Below, in pieces: positions 30,020 through 40,146 of a stretch of DNA of 64,000 nt. A program made the position numbers and the translations under genes. The stretch is taken from contig CM038053.1 in NCBI GenBank assembly GCA_021397845.1, positions 81,839,157-81,903,156 on the forward strand, given 5' to 3'. A model generated the notes under the pieces. That model did no database searches and was not told the origin of the DNA. It saw nothing but the letters and a program-made list of their open reading frames with translations. Origin of the DNA: Areca catechu (Eukaryota; Streptophyta; Magnoliopsida; Arecales; Arecaceae). How positions within the stretch are numbered: the first letter of the stretch is position 1; the number at the start of each line of letters is the position of its first letter.

Positions 30020-31571
30020 TGGTGGGGGCACCAGGATCAGACACAGATTACTGGGCCCTATTTGGTTTACCTAGCCATGTGTCAAATTTGTAATCAACTA
30101 GAATTGAGTCCTGTAATAAGTTGAGGTTAGTTGATTTGTCTCAACCCTCAACCTAGTCATTATTTTGAGTCCTGTATATCAGTTATGAGTCCAATATGAG
30201 CTCAATTTTTATACAAGAGAGGAGGTTACCATATTTTGGAGTTCCATTAGGCCACATCCAGGAGTCAGAGGCCACTACATCAGTCCATTGGATTTTGTGT
30301 GACAACCCAGGATCCAAGATGCTTCCGGAAATCTTGATTCCTTCCAGATACCCTCAAGATGTCCAGATTCCCTTCCAGATGCCAGAGCATATTCTCAGAA
30401 TAGGGCACCCATGATTCCAGAGGTCCACCTACATCCAAGTCCAAAGAAATCAAGCCCAGGTGCCAAGCCCAAGCCCTTAAGAAGCAAGATTCCAGGGAAT
30501 ATTCCTGCTACCAGGCTAACAGGTCATCCCAGCTTCCAAAGGCCCAAACCCATGCACCCAAGCCCCTTTGGGCTGGCCCCTTGCTGATTATAGAGGCCCA
30601 ACATGATTCCCTAGGCATCCTTGAAGTGTTGACCAAGTCCAAGAGGTGTCCTTGAGTGGAATAGTCAAAGCATGAAGGAAAAAGGAGAAGACTAGGTCAA
30701 TTCCTAACCTAATGGGGATTTGTTTTTCTAACCTAGCTAGGAAAGGACTTGTATTCCAATTGGAAAGAGGACTTGTAACCCATGTGTAACCATGGTTAGT
30801 GAGGGCATGGGAACTCTATAAATACCCCACCCCTCCCCTTCTTGTAAGCATCTCTTTCTTATGAATACAACTTGCTGAAATTTGAGTTATTGCCTTGTGC
30901 TGGTATTTTGTTTTGGTTCTTTGTATTGTGTTTTTATGCTGGGACGAATTCCTTGCTGCCCTAGCTTCCTTCCACACCCTAAATCACTGCCATCCAAGCC
31001 TTCACACATCCAAGAAGGAGTGCCCTAGGATGCCAAGCAGGGAGATCTTCAACAAGCTTCAAACAGCCCAGCTTCTAAACCATAACCTGATTCCTTCTAA
31101 ACCTAATTTCTTTTTTTTTCTTACTTGCTATTTTGATTAACCCTGACACTTGTAGGATTCCCGAGGTGATTCCCCTCCCCTGAGGAGGCCTTCTTTGCTG
31201 CCCGAACCACCCAGATCAGCCATTAGATTCAAGGAAACAAGGCTTCTTCTTCCAGGCTCCGATCAGAGTGCGTGTGATCCCTGCTGCTACTGAATTTTAA
31301 TCTCTGACTGGTATGAACCCTTCCCTTCTCTAATTATCTGATTTAGATGAAGATAAACTATCCTAAACAGGAGTTTCTCAACTCTCAGGTCTTGGCTATT
31401 TCATTAGTTAGCATAAGCTTGCCTGCGATTCGATGATTCTTTGCTCTGCTAGTCTTTCTGCTAGTTTTTATTTATTTTAGGAATCTAGCATACAAATAAA
31501 ATTATAAAAATCACAAAAAATTATTTTGCTATTTTCCATACAGTTTAGCAGTCTTAGAGTCATCCACATCA
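30020..31571 (+). repeat. N3 3' LTR
   Basis: TGGTGGGGGCACCAGG to CATCCACATCA, 1552 bp, a partner of 25426-26974. The TATA box is at 30817-30824. The splice-donor-like site is weakened here (CTG|GTATGA near 31311). It is followed by CCGGGAGAAT, the interrupted polypurine tract of X. Confidence 0.92.
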
Positions 31572-31581
31572 CCGGGAGAAT

Positions 31582-33142
31582 TGATGAGGATGTCAGGAGC
31601 AAACCTGAATTTCAAGGTTCCAATTTTGTTCTCTAATTCTGCATTGGGAAGTCTATAATTTTCAATTGAGTCCTGTAATAAAGTGAGTCAATTGAGTCCA
31701 ATTGAATTCACTAAGTCAATAAGTCCTGTCACTTGAGTCTACTTATTTCAATTCAGTCAAGTGTCAGTTGAGTCAAATTATTTTAGTCTAGTCAAGTTTG
31801 AGTCCTATAGTGTGACTTTTTTTCATTCAAATCAAGACCAAGAGGAGAGCTATTGGAACTTCACTCAAGCCATCGCAGTTCATGCACCTGGACCCCCACT
31901 CAAGCCCCAAGATCCTAGTGCCTGGACTCTTTTCAAGCTACCCCAGGCCCACTAGCACATGGCACCCCAAACCTCCAAGCCAATGGTGCCCTAGGCTTCC
32001 AAAGGTTAGCACCCCAGGCCCACAAGTGAAGGGCACACCCTCAGGCCCATTCTTGCTTGGCGCCCCACTAGTCAAAGCCCAGAAGTTGGCGCCCTAGTCA
32101 AAGTCCAAGCATGGTTGGCACCCCTCCTAGTCCAAGCCCACTAGGGAGTGGAAAAGTCAAAGCAATCCAAGCCCAAGAGGATTTCATACCAGTCCAAGCC
32201 CATGAAGAAAAGTCAAAGCTTCCAAGTCCAACAAGGAGTTAGCCAGCACAATCCTTTAAGGAGACCCAGTCTTTTATTTTATTCAATTTTGTACTCCCAC
32301 TTTGACACAGACTTGTACTCCCACTTTGATACAAACTTGTACTCCAACTTTGACAAGGAGAGGGCTAGATGAGTCTATAATACCCCCCCTTCCCTTCTTG
32401 TATGGAATGCTTTGATGAATGAAAAATTATTGAGTGTTTCTTTTCAACTGCCTTCATTCTTTGAGAACATCGACCTCCATGAGGGAGAGGGTGGAGGCCC
32501 GATTATCTAGTTAGTTAGTTGTCTTCTAAACCCTAGCCCTAACCGCACCTCCTCCATCTCTCATCCAGGCCGCCCTCCAAGGATCCAGGCATCCATCATC
32601 CATCAATACTTCAATCAGCCCTGGTGCCTCTCCATCTTTCTTTCCACTTCCAATCTCCCATTCTATATTTTTTATCTTCCTAAGACCTACCTTTGATGTT
32701 TGCAAGATCCCTTAAGAGAAGCGACCCTTGTGAAGGTTTTCTTTGCTCGAATCAATTGATAAAAAGCCAATGAATCTGTGGGAATGCTGCTTCACCATCC
32801 AGTCACCGGTCCAGAGGAGGATCACTTCTACGGCTTCAAGAACATCATTGCTAGGTAAAACTAACCCATCCCATCTCACTTTATTTGAGTTTTGAACAAT
32901 GAACATGTACCTAATAGGATTACTTAATCCTAGGATCCATTTTTCTTTATTCCTTTGATAGTTTCTTGCATGTGGGTAGGACTCTTACTATTACATAAAA
33001 ACCCTACCTGTTTTAGTCTCTTTTTTGGGAATCAATCATTTCAACATCTAAAATCCTTGTTCATAATAATCTTTTTTTTCTTATGTTCATCCTTCTCATG
33101 TCATTCCTTTGCATGCATCATGTTAGAGTTCGCACCCCATCA
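31582..33142 (+). repeat. X 3' LTR
   Basis: TGATGAGGATGTCAGG to CACCCCATCA, about 1561 bp. A 24-bp direct repeat (32289-32358) sits just upstream of a TATAATA box (32376-32382), and a splice-donor-like TAG|GTAAAA lies near 32854. Directly beyond 33142 the sequence is LTR of N4, about 75 bases in from its start, so X inserted into the N4 LTR. Confidence 0.8.
32289..32358 (+). repeat. 24-bp tandem repeat upstream of X LTR TATA
   Basis: Three units of TTGTACTCCCACTTTGACAC type start at 32289, 32313 and 32337. They end 18 bases before TATAATA, a typical place for promoter or enhancer repeats. Confidence 0.85.
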
Positions 33143-34679
33143 GTCACAACAATTTGAGTCCTGTAGACATTGAGTCATATTTAGTCAATTCAGTTGAGTC
33201 CTGAGTCCATTTGTTATGTTCGACCTATTTTGAGTCCTATCAATTAGGCCCAATTTGAGTCCTGTAAATTTTGTTTTTCATTCAAGCCATGTTCAAGAGG
33301 AGAGTCACCAAACTAGGAGATTCACCAGGCCCCCCCAACCAGAGCTGGATTTCATGCACCGTGTCCCCGCCCAGGCCCCTGGCACCCGAGGCCCTCATTC
33401 ATTTGGGCCTCCTAGCCCAGGAGAGATTGCGCCCCACAGGAATATCCCCTTTTGGTGCTCCAAGGACCCAAAGTCCCACTAAGTTGGTGCCTCAACAAGC
33501 CCAGCCCATCAGCAGTTGGCATCCTAGCCCAGAGGAGTGGCCGCCCATCCAACATGGAGAGCATCCCAAGCCAAAAAGAAGTGGCGCCCCTTCCAGCCCG
33601 TTCAACAAGCCTTGTGCCCCAAGTCCAAGTCCAATATGGAGTTGCTGCCCAGCCCAAAAGAAGTTTGCCGTCCAAGTCCATCAGGTTGAGTTTTCTTGGC
33701 CCTCAAGTCTTGTAATCCTAGTTAGTCAAGGAGACATGGACCTGTGTGAATCTATAAATACCCACCCCTCCCTTTTTGTATGCATAACTTTTGATGAATA
33801 AATTTAAGAGGTTTTCTTTGTTCATTGTTGCCTCAGGAAGGAGTGCGTGTGAGGCCCATTTTTCTTTTTTTTTGCTTGCAAAACTTAGCCCCCAACACCT
33901 CTCTCCCTTTAACCAAACCCCACCGCCCCATCCATACTTTAAAAGAACCTAGGACGCCCCATCAATCCTCCTTCCAAGCTGCCCCAACCATCTTCTTCTA
34001 GGCCGCCAACACCAATCCCTCCACAAACCCTAACCCGCCAGGATTCTCTCCCCTCCTAGTTGCCACCCTAAGTGCATCCAGCATCCACCCTTCAGCCTAG
34101 GCATCTTTATCAGTAGCCAGGCCACCCTCAATAGTCCAGGCATCCTCCAAACTTCAAACCGCCAGCCCTGCAACACCATTTTCCCAACCTTCCTCTAACC
34201 CGATCTCCTATTTCATATTTTTTCCATCTTCTTTATCTCTAACCTAATGTTTGTAGGATCCCTCAGTGGAAACGGTCCCAGGAAGAGGTTCTTCTTGCGC
34301 TCGAGACTAGATGATAAAAAGCCAGTGGATCCGCGGGAAAGAGACCTGATTGTCCAGGCACCGATCTGGAGTGTTGAGTGACCCCTTCTGTGGCGAAGAC
34401 ACATCATTGCCTGGTATTTGCCCAAAGCCCTTCTCTTAGTTCTATTTTATCAAAGGTAAACTATCCTAATGAGTGGTTTCTCAACCCTTGTAGTCCTGCT
34501 TCTTTGTTTCTTTGAGTGTTCTTATATGCGAGTAGTATTTGTTTGGTCTTTACATCATCCCTAACTGTTCTTCTACTCTTTTCAGGTACATAATCCATAT
34601 ACCAAAATATGAAATTAATCATTATCATTAGTTTGCTATTTTTTTGCATGTTCATCCATATCATCATCATCCTACATCA
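33143..34679 (+). repeat. N4 5' LTR, missing its first ~75 bases
   Basis: The segment aligns with the N4 3' LTR from about 39540 onward (TTGAGTCCTGTAGACATTGA). It contains TATAAATA at 33753-33760 and ends CCTACATCA. The missing start should lie left of X, outside the window. Confidence 0.82.
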
Positions 34680-34682
34680 GTT

Positions 34683-34694
34683 TGGTATCAGAGC
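34683..34694 (+). promoter_or_regulatory. N4 primer-binding site (initiator Met tRNA)
   Basis: TGGTATCAGAGC lies three bases after the LTR end. Confidence 0.93.
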
Positions 34695-34710
34695 TTAGGA
34701 TTAGGGCAAT

Positions 34711-36152
34711 TGATGGGGGACTAATATGCATGAAATTCTTTTTGTATGTTTTATATGTTGAGTTAGGTGATTAATTCCCGAATTTCAGATCAAAATTATT
34801 TGTAGGAAATTTTGTATGAATTTTGAAGATCAACATACAGATTAGGACCTAGAAAAGTAGCAAAGAAGGACCGCCGGACTGAGAAGCTCGGTTAGGGCAA
34901 GTTCTCCTACAATAAAACTACTGGAGGTAGAGGGGGTGTACCTGACAATATCTGTGAAGATCGCAGCAAAAGGTCTCTCGTTCCTCGATGGATGCGGCCT
35001 GGAAAATCGAGCCAAAGACCCGCAGATACCCGGCTTTCTGCTCGGTGATCCGATTGAGGCTTGGCTGGAGTCGTTGGATTCGTAGGAACTCGGGGACCTG
35101 TAAACGATCTGTCAGGATTAGAAAACTCACAAAGGACAAGAAAACAAAGAAAAACAGCAAGGGAAGCATCTTTTGGAGTGGGCGTCCAGGGATCTGAGAT
35201 GCTTGTTGGCAGCAGGAAGATGATTGCAGCACTGGGAAGAAAAAAACTCTCGCAAACCCCTTTATGCACACAGCAGGGTATCACACAACTCAATAGAAGA
35301 ACTCAAGGTTTTCATTCATCAAAGATTCTCCCTTCATACAAGAGGCTAGGGTCCCTTAAATAGACCCTTAACCTTGGCTCCAAGTAAGGGCACATTAGTC
35401 TTTACATGAGAATCCTTTTCCCTCTCAAACCCTAGCTAGAAAATAAGGAAACATTAGGTAGAAAAAATCCCTAAAATTCTCTTGACTTGGCCAACACTCC
35501 AAGGATGCCTAGGGGGGCGTGTTGGGCTTCTAAAAGCAGCAAGGGCCAGCCCAAAGGGGCCCGGGTGCATGGGTTTGGGCCTTTGGAAGCTGGGGTGACC
35601 TGGTAGCCAGGTAGCGGAATATCCCTGGTATCTTGCTTCTTAGGGGCTTGGGCTTGGCGCCTGGGCTTGATTTCTTTGGGCTAGGATGCAGATGGACCTC
35701 TAAAATCATGGATGCCTTGGTTTATGAATATATTTTGGCATCTGGAAGGATTTGGGCATCTGGAGGACATCTGCAAGGAATCAGGGTTCCTGATTTTCCT
35801 CCTGGGGTGTTCAAATCTTCAAGCTAGGTTGGACTTGGGCTAAACTTCCATGTCTTCAATCTGGTGGACTTGGTCTTTACTTTATGATGTGGTCTTGAGT
35901 CTTCAGTATGCTTGGATAGGACTCAAAAAAAATAAAATTAGCTCAACATGAGCTGACCAGCATTGAACTGAACTAGCTCAACATGAGCTGACTAGTACAG
36001 AACTGAAATAACAACTCAAAATACTCAAATAACAACTAAAATGGACTCAAATGAGCTAAGCCCTTATTACAGATGGACTCATAAATTATTAATCAATTTA
36101 CAGAGGGTTGAAAAGCCTCTGTCTTATTCTGGTGCCTCAGGTGTCCCCACCA
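34711..36152 (-). mobile_element. Solo LTR A2 in the N4 leader
   Basis: A 1442-bp minus-strand LTR: plus-strand ends TGATGGGGGAC… and …GTCCCCACCA. Flanks are GCAAT (34706-34710) and GCAGT (36153-36157), a 5-bp duplication with one mismatch. It lies only 16 bases past the N4 primer site. It is the same subfamily as the E1 LTR and the solo LTR at 56150-57417. Confidence 0.88.
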
Positions 36153-36157
36153 GCAGT

Positions 36158-37072
36158 TTTGCATCTTCTATAAACACAAAAATACCACAAAAAAATTCAG
36201 CATGCTGATTTCTGCACTAGTAGTCCAACATAGGTCTAGTTTCTCATTAATTTCTTGCTATTTTTTCCTGATTTTTGCATAAACTAATACCTGAGTTGTC
36301 TTCTTATTTACTGCCATTTTTGCCTGACTTTACAGATCATAAAAATCAAAAAAATCTGCAAAGAAACAAAACCTGTCAAAAAAACATACTTGCTGAAATT
36401 TCTGCATGTTAGTTTAGGGCTGAAATTTAATTGACAATCAAACCCCCCTAAACCCAAGCCACTTTTGTTTGCACACTAATTAACTGAAATTAAATCTTCC
36501 ATCTAATAAAACACAAAAAAAAATTATTTTCTGATTTTTTCTTATTTTAGATTGCATTAGGGTTTCATAAGTGTGTGCATCATCTTGCATAAAACTAATC
36601 TAAGGGCACTCTTACTCTGTTAGATCAGGGAAGGATTTCATCACCTTTCCTCGGCCCAAATAACCCACCCTACATTCGAATCCAAGCCTAATAAAATCAA
36701 GTAGAAACTTAATTGATATCGGGACACCAACAAGTCGGGTCCGGGTCTTGTGAGAAAACTAGTGCACTCAACCCTCCCATTATTACTGGAAGCTGGTGTC
36801 TAAGGCTAGAGTCCACAGGCAAATGCCCTAAGTGGACAAGTGATTTTTAATTAGGACCCCATGACAAGCAGGGGGAGCCTCCTACTAGCCCACCTCTTAC
36901 CTGGCTAGTGGAAGGATTAATTATTGAGTTGGGTGTAAGTTGAGTTGACTCACTCTACTTGGACTCTAGGTCTAGCAAACCCTAGAATGCATAACACTTA
37001 TGTGCTTGATTGCACAATCTCTAGATTAAGAGTCTAACCCTACCAGTAGTCTCAACCCAACCCAGCTCAACC
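36158..37072 (+). other. N4 5' leader (untranslated)
   Basis: AT-rich, non-coding. The conserved part is at 36600-36960, with GGGACACCAACAAGTCGGGT near 36721 and CTGGTGTCTAAGG at 36793-36805, followed by CCTCTTACCTGGCTAGTGG near 36895. Confidence 0.7.
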
Positions 37073-37740
37073 ATGGATCCCAATCTGGGCACCTAACTGA
37101 GGATCATTACTAAACAGCTTGCCCAATTGACCTAGTTGAATACCCAAACAAATAATAGGCTTACCCAAATAGATGGATGATTAGGAAACATAGACAGGAC
37201 CCCTAGGACCCATACTAGACCTAAACTCGAGTCACCTTTTTCGACACCTCCCAACCCTAGGAGACCCTTAGATCATGACCCAATCTAGAAACCCAACCCT
37301 CGAAGAGCTCCACACCTGACCTATTCTTGGAGGCCAACCCAGGAGATCCCCACACCCTGACCCTTCTTGGAGCCCACCCTAGGAGAGCCCCACACCTTGA
37401 CCCAATTTGGGATCTTAGTTCAAGGAGATCCATTTATGATTTCATGGACCTAGATGAGAGGGCCATTAGTCACATTAGGAGAGAAGCACCTACTTTAGTG
37501 GCGATCTTGATTATAAGGTTACATTGATTGGGAAAGAGGTATGGACCAGTACTTTGAACATGATGAGATGAGTAGGAAAGAAAATATAAGTTTGCTAAAC
37601 TCAGGTTAGTACACCAAGCTAGACCATACTGGGGGGATGTTGAGAGAAAGACTAGATAAAGAGGAGACATTCCCATGCTACCTGGAGAGCCATAAAGAGA
37701 AAACTTAGGGAGAGGTACCTACCCAGATCCTATGAACCCA
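37073..37740 (+). pseudogene. N4 gag remnant
   Basis: The ATG at 37073 gives MDPNLGT followed by a stop. A proline-rich region with NPRRAPH/EPTLGEPHTL-type repeats comes next, equivalent to the 14-residue repeats of E1. A capsid remnant follows: REAPTLVA, FAKLRLVHQARP-like pieces in broken frames near 37600, and TWRAIKRKLRERYLPRSYEP near 37680-37730, matching G1 TWRAMKLRLREKYLPMSY. Many stops. No zinc knuckle. Confidence 0.72.
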
Positions 37741-37805
37741 GATCCTATGAGCCCATGTCCTATGAACCCAATGAACCCATAACCCAAAGATCTGAGCCCA
37801 TATCC
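37722..37805 (+). repeat. 15-bp repeats coding SYEP units in N4 gag
   Basis: Repeats of TCCTATGAACCCA plus two bases code RSYEPRSYEPMSYEPNEP. This is the counterpart of the repeat region at 2600-2930 in E1. Confidence 0.8.
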
Positions 37806-38820
37806 TATGAACCCAAGGGACCCATAACCCTTAGTCAGCCCCACCCCATAGGATTAATACCCCTAGATATGAGTCCAGTACTATGCTAGTTCTCCTTAGC
37901 CAATCCAAACCTAATAGGATTAGTACCTCTAGGTATAGCCCAGTTCCCCTTAGTCGACCTGAACCCATAGGATTAGTACCCCTATATATAACCCTGTATT
38001 AGTCTACTTCCCCTAGTTGATCTTAACCCACTAGGATTAGTGCCCCTAATCAGAAACTAGGACCTAGCCAAATTTCCTTGAGTCGACCCACCCTTACTAT
38101 CCCAATTGTTCCTAAGGATAACATTGAAGAAGAAGTATGAAGCAAGAACCCTAACAGATGATTATGAGGGAGAAGAAGAAATACCTATGGAAGACCTAGA
38201 ATTGGTTAACCCAGAGAATCCCCAGACGAAAATTGTATTGGAAGAACAGTTAATGGAAGAGAACCGATACTGCTACTAGAGCCTTACCTGAAAAAATCCT
38301 AGAGGAGAGCCAAATTATAGAGTCTAGTCCAAAAATTCAAGAACTCGAGGAACTTATTGAGGACATGATTTCTTTAATCCAGTACCCTCAAGGTAAAGTC
38401 ACTTCTTTGATCCCAATTGAAGATCTCTTCCCTGAAATTAATGACCCATTCTTCCATCAGGCAAACCCTGTAGATGTATATCAAACTCGTAAAGTCAACA
38501 TCATTAGTCTATGACTAATCCTTGAAACCTCCTCTTATATCCTACCCTATCCAATCAACCCCAAACCCCATTCTTATTTCCTACCCTACCAGGCTAACCC
38601 TGAATCCAGCTCCTATTTCTTATCCTTTCCTGAAGCTTCCTATGTTTCTCTAACCACTAGATTGCATTTTATAGAGGTTAGCAAGTTGCATACATCCTTT
38701 GAGCATGTTAGGTTTGCTACTTACTTTTGGAAAACCCTATGGCATTTAGTTGGAGTCCATGCACCGTTCTCATCGGCATATCACCCACCTAACCAAGGGT
38801 CAGACCCAGTTGTAGTTTAG
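37806..38820 (+). pseudogene. N4 acidic segment, LPFPEAS segment and integrase remnant
   Basis: A Pro/Leu-rich stretch with repeated GLVPLG-type phrases (to about 38060) leads into the acidic part. There, frames read EEEIPMEDLELVNPE near 38180, matching E1 EEETPLEDLELVD and N3 EEEIPIGDLELGVNPE. Further on a single clean frame carries SSYFLPFPEASYVSLTTRLH (38600 on), FATYFWKTLWHLVG, FSSAYHPPNQGSDPVVV and a stop at about 38818. That last block is the best-preserved integrase remnant of the family and shows exactly where homology to the autonomous pol resumes. Overall the gene is broken. Confidence 0.72.
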
Positions 38821-39030
38821 GTTTTATTTGAGTCTGTAGTCAATTAGGTATTGGTATGAGTCACTTGCCTGCATATTGGTATAATTCATTTGCTTGCATG
38901 AGATGTTAGTCTGTGTCATTTGCACTTCATGATTAGATATCTGCATAAGGAATTAATCATAAGATTAATGTGAGCAATGTTTTTATAAAACATGGTTAAT
39001 TTCTGAAAAGAGTCTAAGAATTTATTAGGA
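38821..39030 (+). other. N4 spacer between integrase remnant and chromodomain
   Basis: Short repeated phrases (TTTGCTTGCAT, TTGGTATGAGTCA) occur, with no coding potential. Its position matches the spacers in N1, N3 and X. Confidence 0.5.
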
Positions 39031-39460
39031 AAATTGTGTAGTGATTAGGCTACATACCCGTGGAGCTAGATCCTTCAAAGTGATAAAGAAAGTTGGATCT
39101 AATGCTTGAGTTACCACCTAACTTGGCATTAGCTCAACCTTCAATACTCAGACTTAGTTGAGTATAAGGAGCCAGCAATGATACCCAGTGAGCCTGTGGA
39201 CCTAACCCTTTTTTTGAGAACGAACCCAACCCTAAGTGTCTACCATCAAATTAACCTGTGAGAGGAAAATTTGAGCGTATCGTGGATGACCAAGCTACTA
39301 GTACCCCGGATCAAAGGCTACCAACTCACTTGGTTTGTTGGCAAGGTCAACCGAGATCTGAGGACTCATGGATCACTCGAAAGGATCTGCAACACCTCAA
39401 CCCAGACCACTAGAGCCGATTGACCTTTTACTCGACAAGGTCGAGTTCCTCCCACACCGA
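39031..39460 (+). pseudogene. N4 IN C-terminus and chromodomain remnant
   Basis: Decayed frames give RLHTRGARSFKVIKKVGSNA, SSTFN, TEYKEPAMIPSEPVDLTL-like, GKFERIVDDQATSTPDQRLP-like and DSWITRKDLQHLNPDH pieces, ending in CTCGACAAGGTCGAGTTCC and the LTR at 39467. It aligns throughout with X (24960-25425) and N1 (19122-19605). Stops and frameshifts make it non-functional. Confidence 0.72.
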
Positions 39461-39466
39461 GATAAT

Positions 39467-40146
39467 TGATGAGGACATCAGGAGCAGACAAGAATTTCAA
39501 GTTTCCAGTTTTGATATCTTATTTATGTGTTGAGTAGTCAGTCAATAATTTTGAGTCCTGTAGACATTGAGTCATGTTTAGTCAGTTCAGTTTAGTCCAT
39601 GAGTCTATTTAGTTTATTCGGCCTATTTTGAGTCCTGTCAATTAGGCACAGTTTGAGTCTTGTAAATTTTGGTTTTCATTCAAGTCATGATCAAGAAGAG
39701 AGTCACTAGACCTGGAGATCCACTAGGCCCCCCCAACTAGAGCTGGATTTCATGAACCTCGGCCCCCACTCTAAGCCCCGGCACCCCAAGCCCTTATTCA
39801 TTTGGTGCCTCCCAAGCCCAAGGAGAGATTGGCGCCCCACAAGAATATTCCCCTTTGGCACCCTAGCCCAAAGGCCCACTAGAGTTGGCGCCTCCCTAAT
39901 CCCAGCCTTTCTAGCAGTTGGCATCCTAGCCCAAGAGGAGTGGCCGCCCAGTCCAACATGGAGAGCATCCCAAGTCCAACAAGAAGTGGCACCCCTCCCA
40001 ACCTAGTTCAACAAGCCTTGGCACCCCAAGTCCAAGTCCAATATGGAGTTGCTCCCCAGCCCATGAGAAGTTTGCAGTCCAAGTCCATCAGGGTTGAGTT
40101 TTCTTGGCCCTCAAGTCTTGTAATCCTAGTCTGTCAAGGACTTTAG
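39467..40146 (+). repeat. N4 3' LTR, cut by the copia element
   Basis: The LTR starts TGATGAGGACATCAGGAGC and aligns with the N4 5' LTR up to GTCAAGGA. At 40147 the copia LTR begins; the rest would lie beyond the window. The motif TTGAGTCCTGTA is at 39551-39562. Confidence 0.85.

Larger units (their letters stand above)
25426..31571 (+). mobile_element. N3: non-autonomous chromovirus-type element, complete
   Basis: N3 has LTRs at 25426-26974 (1549 bp) and 30020-31571 (1552 bp), a Met primer site and a polypurine tract, 6.1 kb in all. A perfect CCGGG duplication (25421-25425 and 31572-31576) lies inside the polypurine tract of X. It has no insertion of its own and is the cleanest example of the family. 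Internal content is a gag start, a long acidic frame, an integrase remnant and a chromodomain remnant. Confidence 0.93.
24777..33142 (+). mobile_element. X: non-autonomous chromovirus-type element, 3' part only
   Basis: X is visible as an internal 3' end (24777-25425) and, beyond the N3 insertion, the rest of its polypurine tract (AGAAT, 31577-31581) with a 3' LTR (31582-33142). The 5' part lies left of N2 outside the window. Its right end falls inside the LTR of N4. Confidence 0.75.
33143..40146 (+). mobile_element. N4: outermost non-autonomous chromovirus-type element
   Basis: 5' LTR (partial), primer site, a nested solo LTR, leader, gag remnant, acidic segment, integrase remnant, chromodomain remnant, and 3' LTR (39467-40146) cut by the copia element. 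Everything else in the window appears to lie inside N4 or its LTRs. Missing domains are the same as in N1, N3 and E1. Confidence 0.82.

Noticed and set aside
31860..32240. CCCAAG/GGCCCA-rich sequence resembling a satellite
   Set aside because: The phrase repeats irregularly and lies within U3 of several LTR subfamilies (X, N3, N4); no constant period was found.
25426..33142. Tandem LTR array created by LTR-LTR recombination
   Set aside because: The CCGGG target duplication around N3 explains the order by simple insertion into the polypurine tract of X.
33271..33801. 176-codon frame in the N4 5' LTR
   Set aside because: Pro-rich translation of LTR U3 sequence; the same region in the 3' LTR (39700-40140) is not kept open in the same frame, so it is not a conserved protein.
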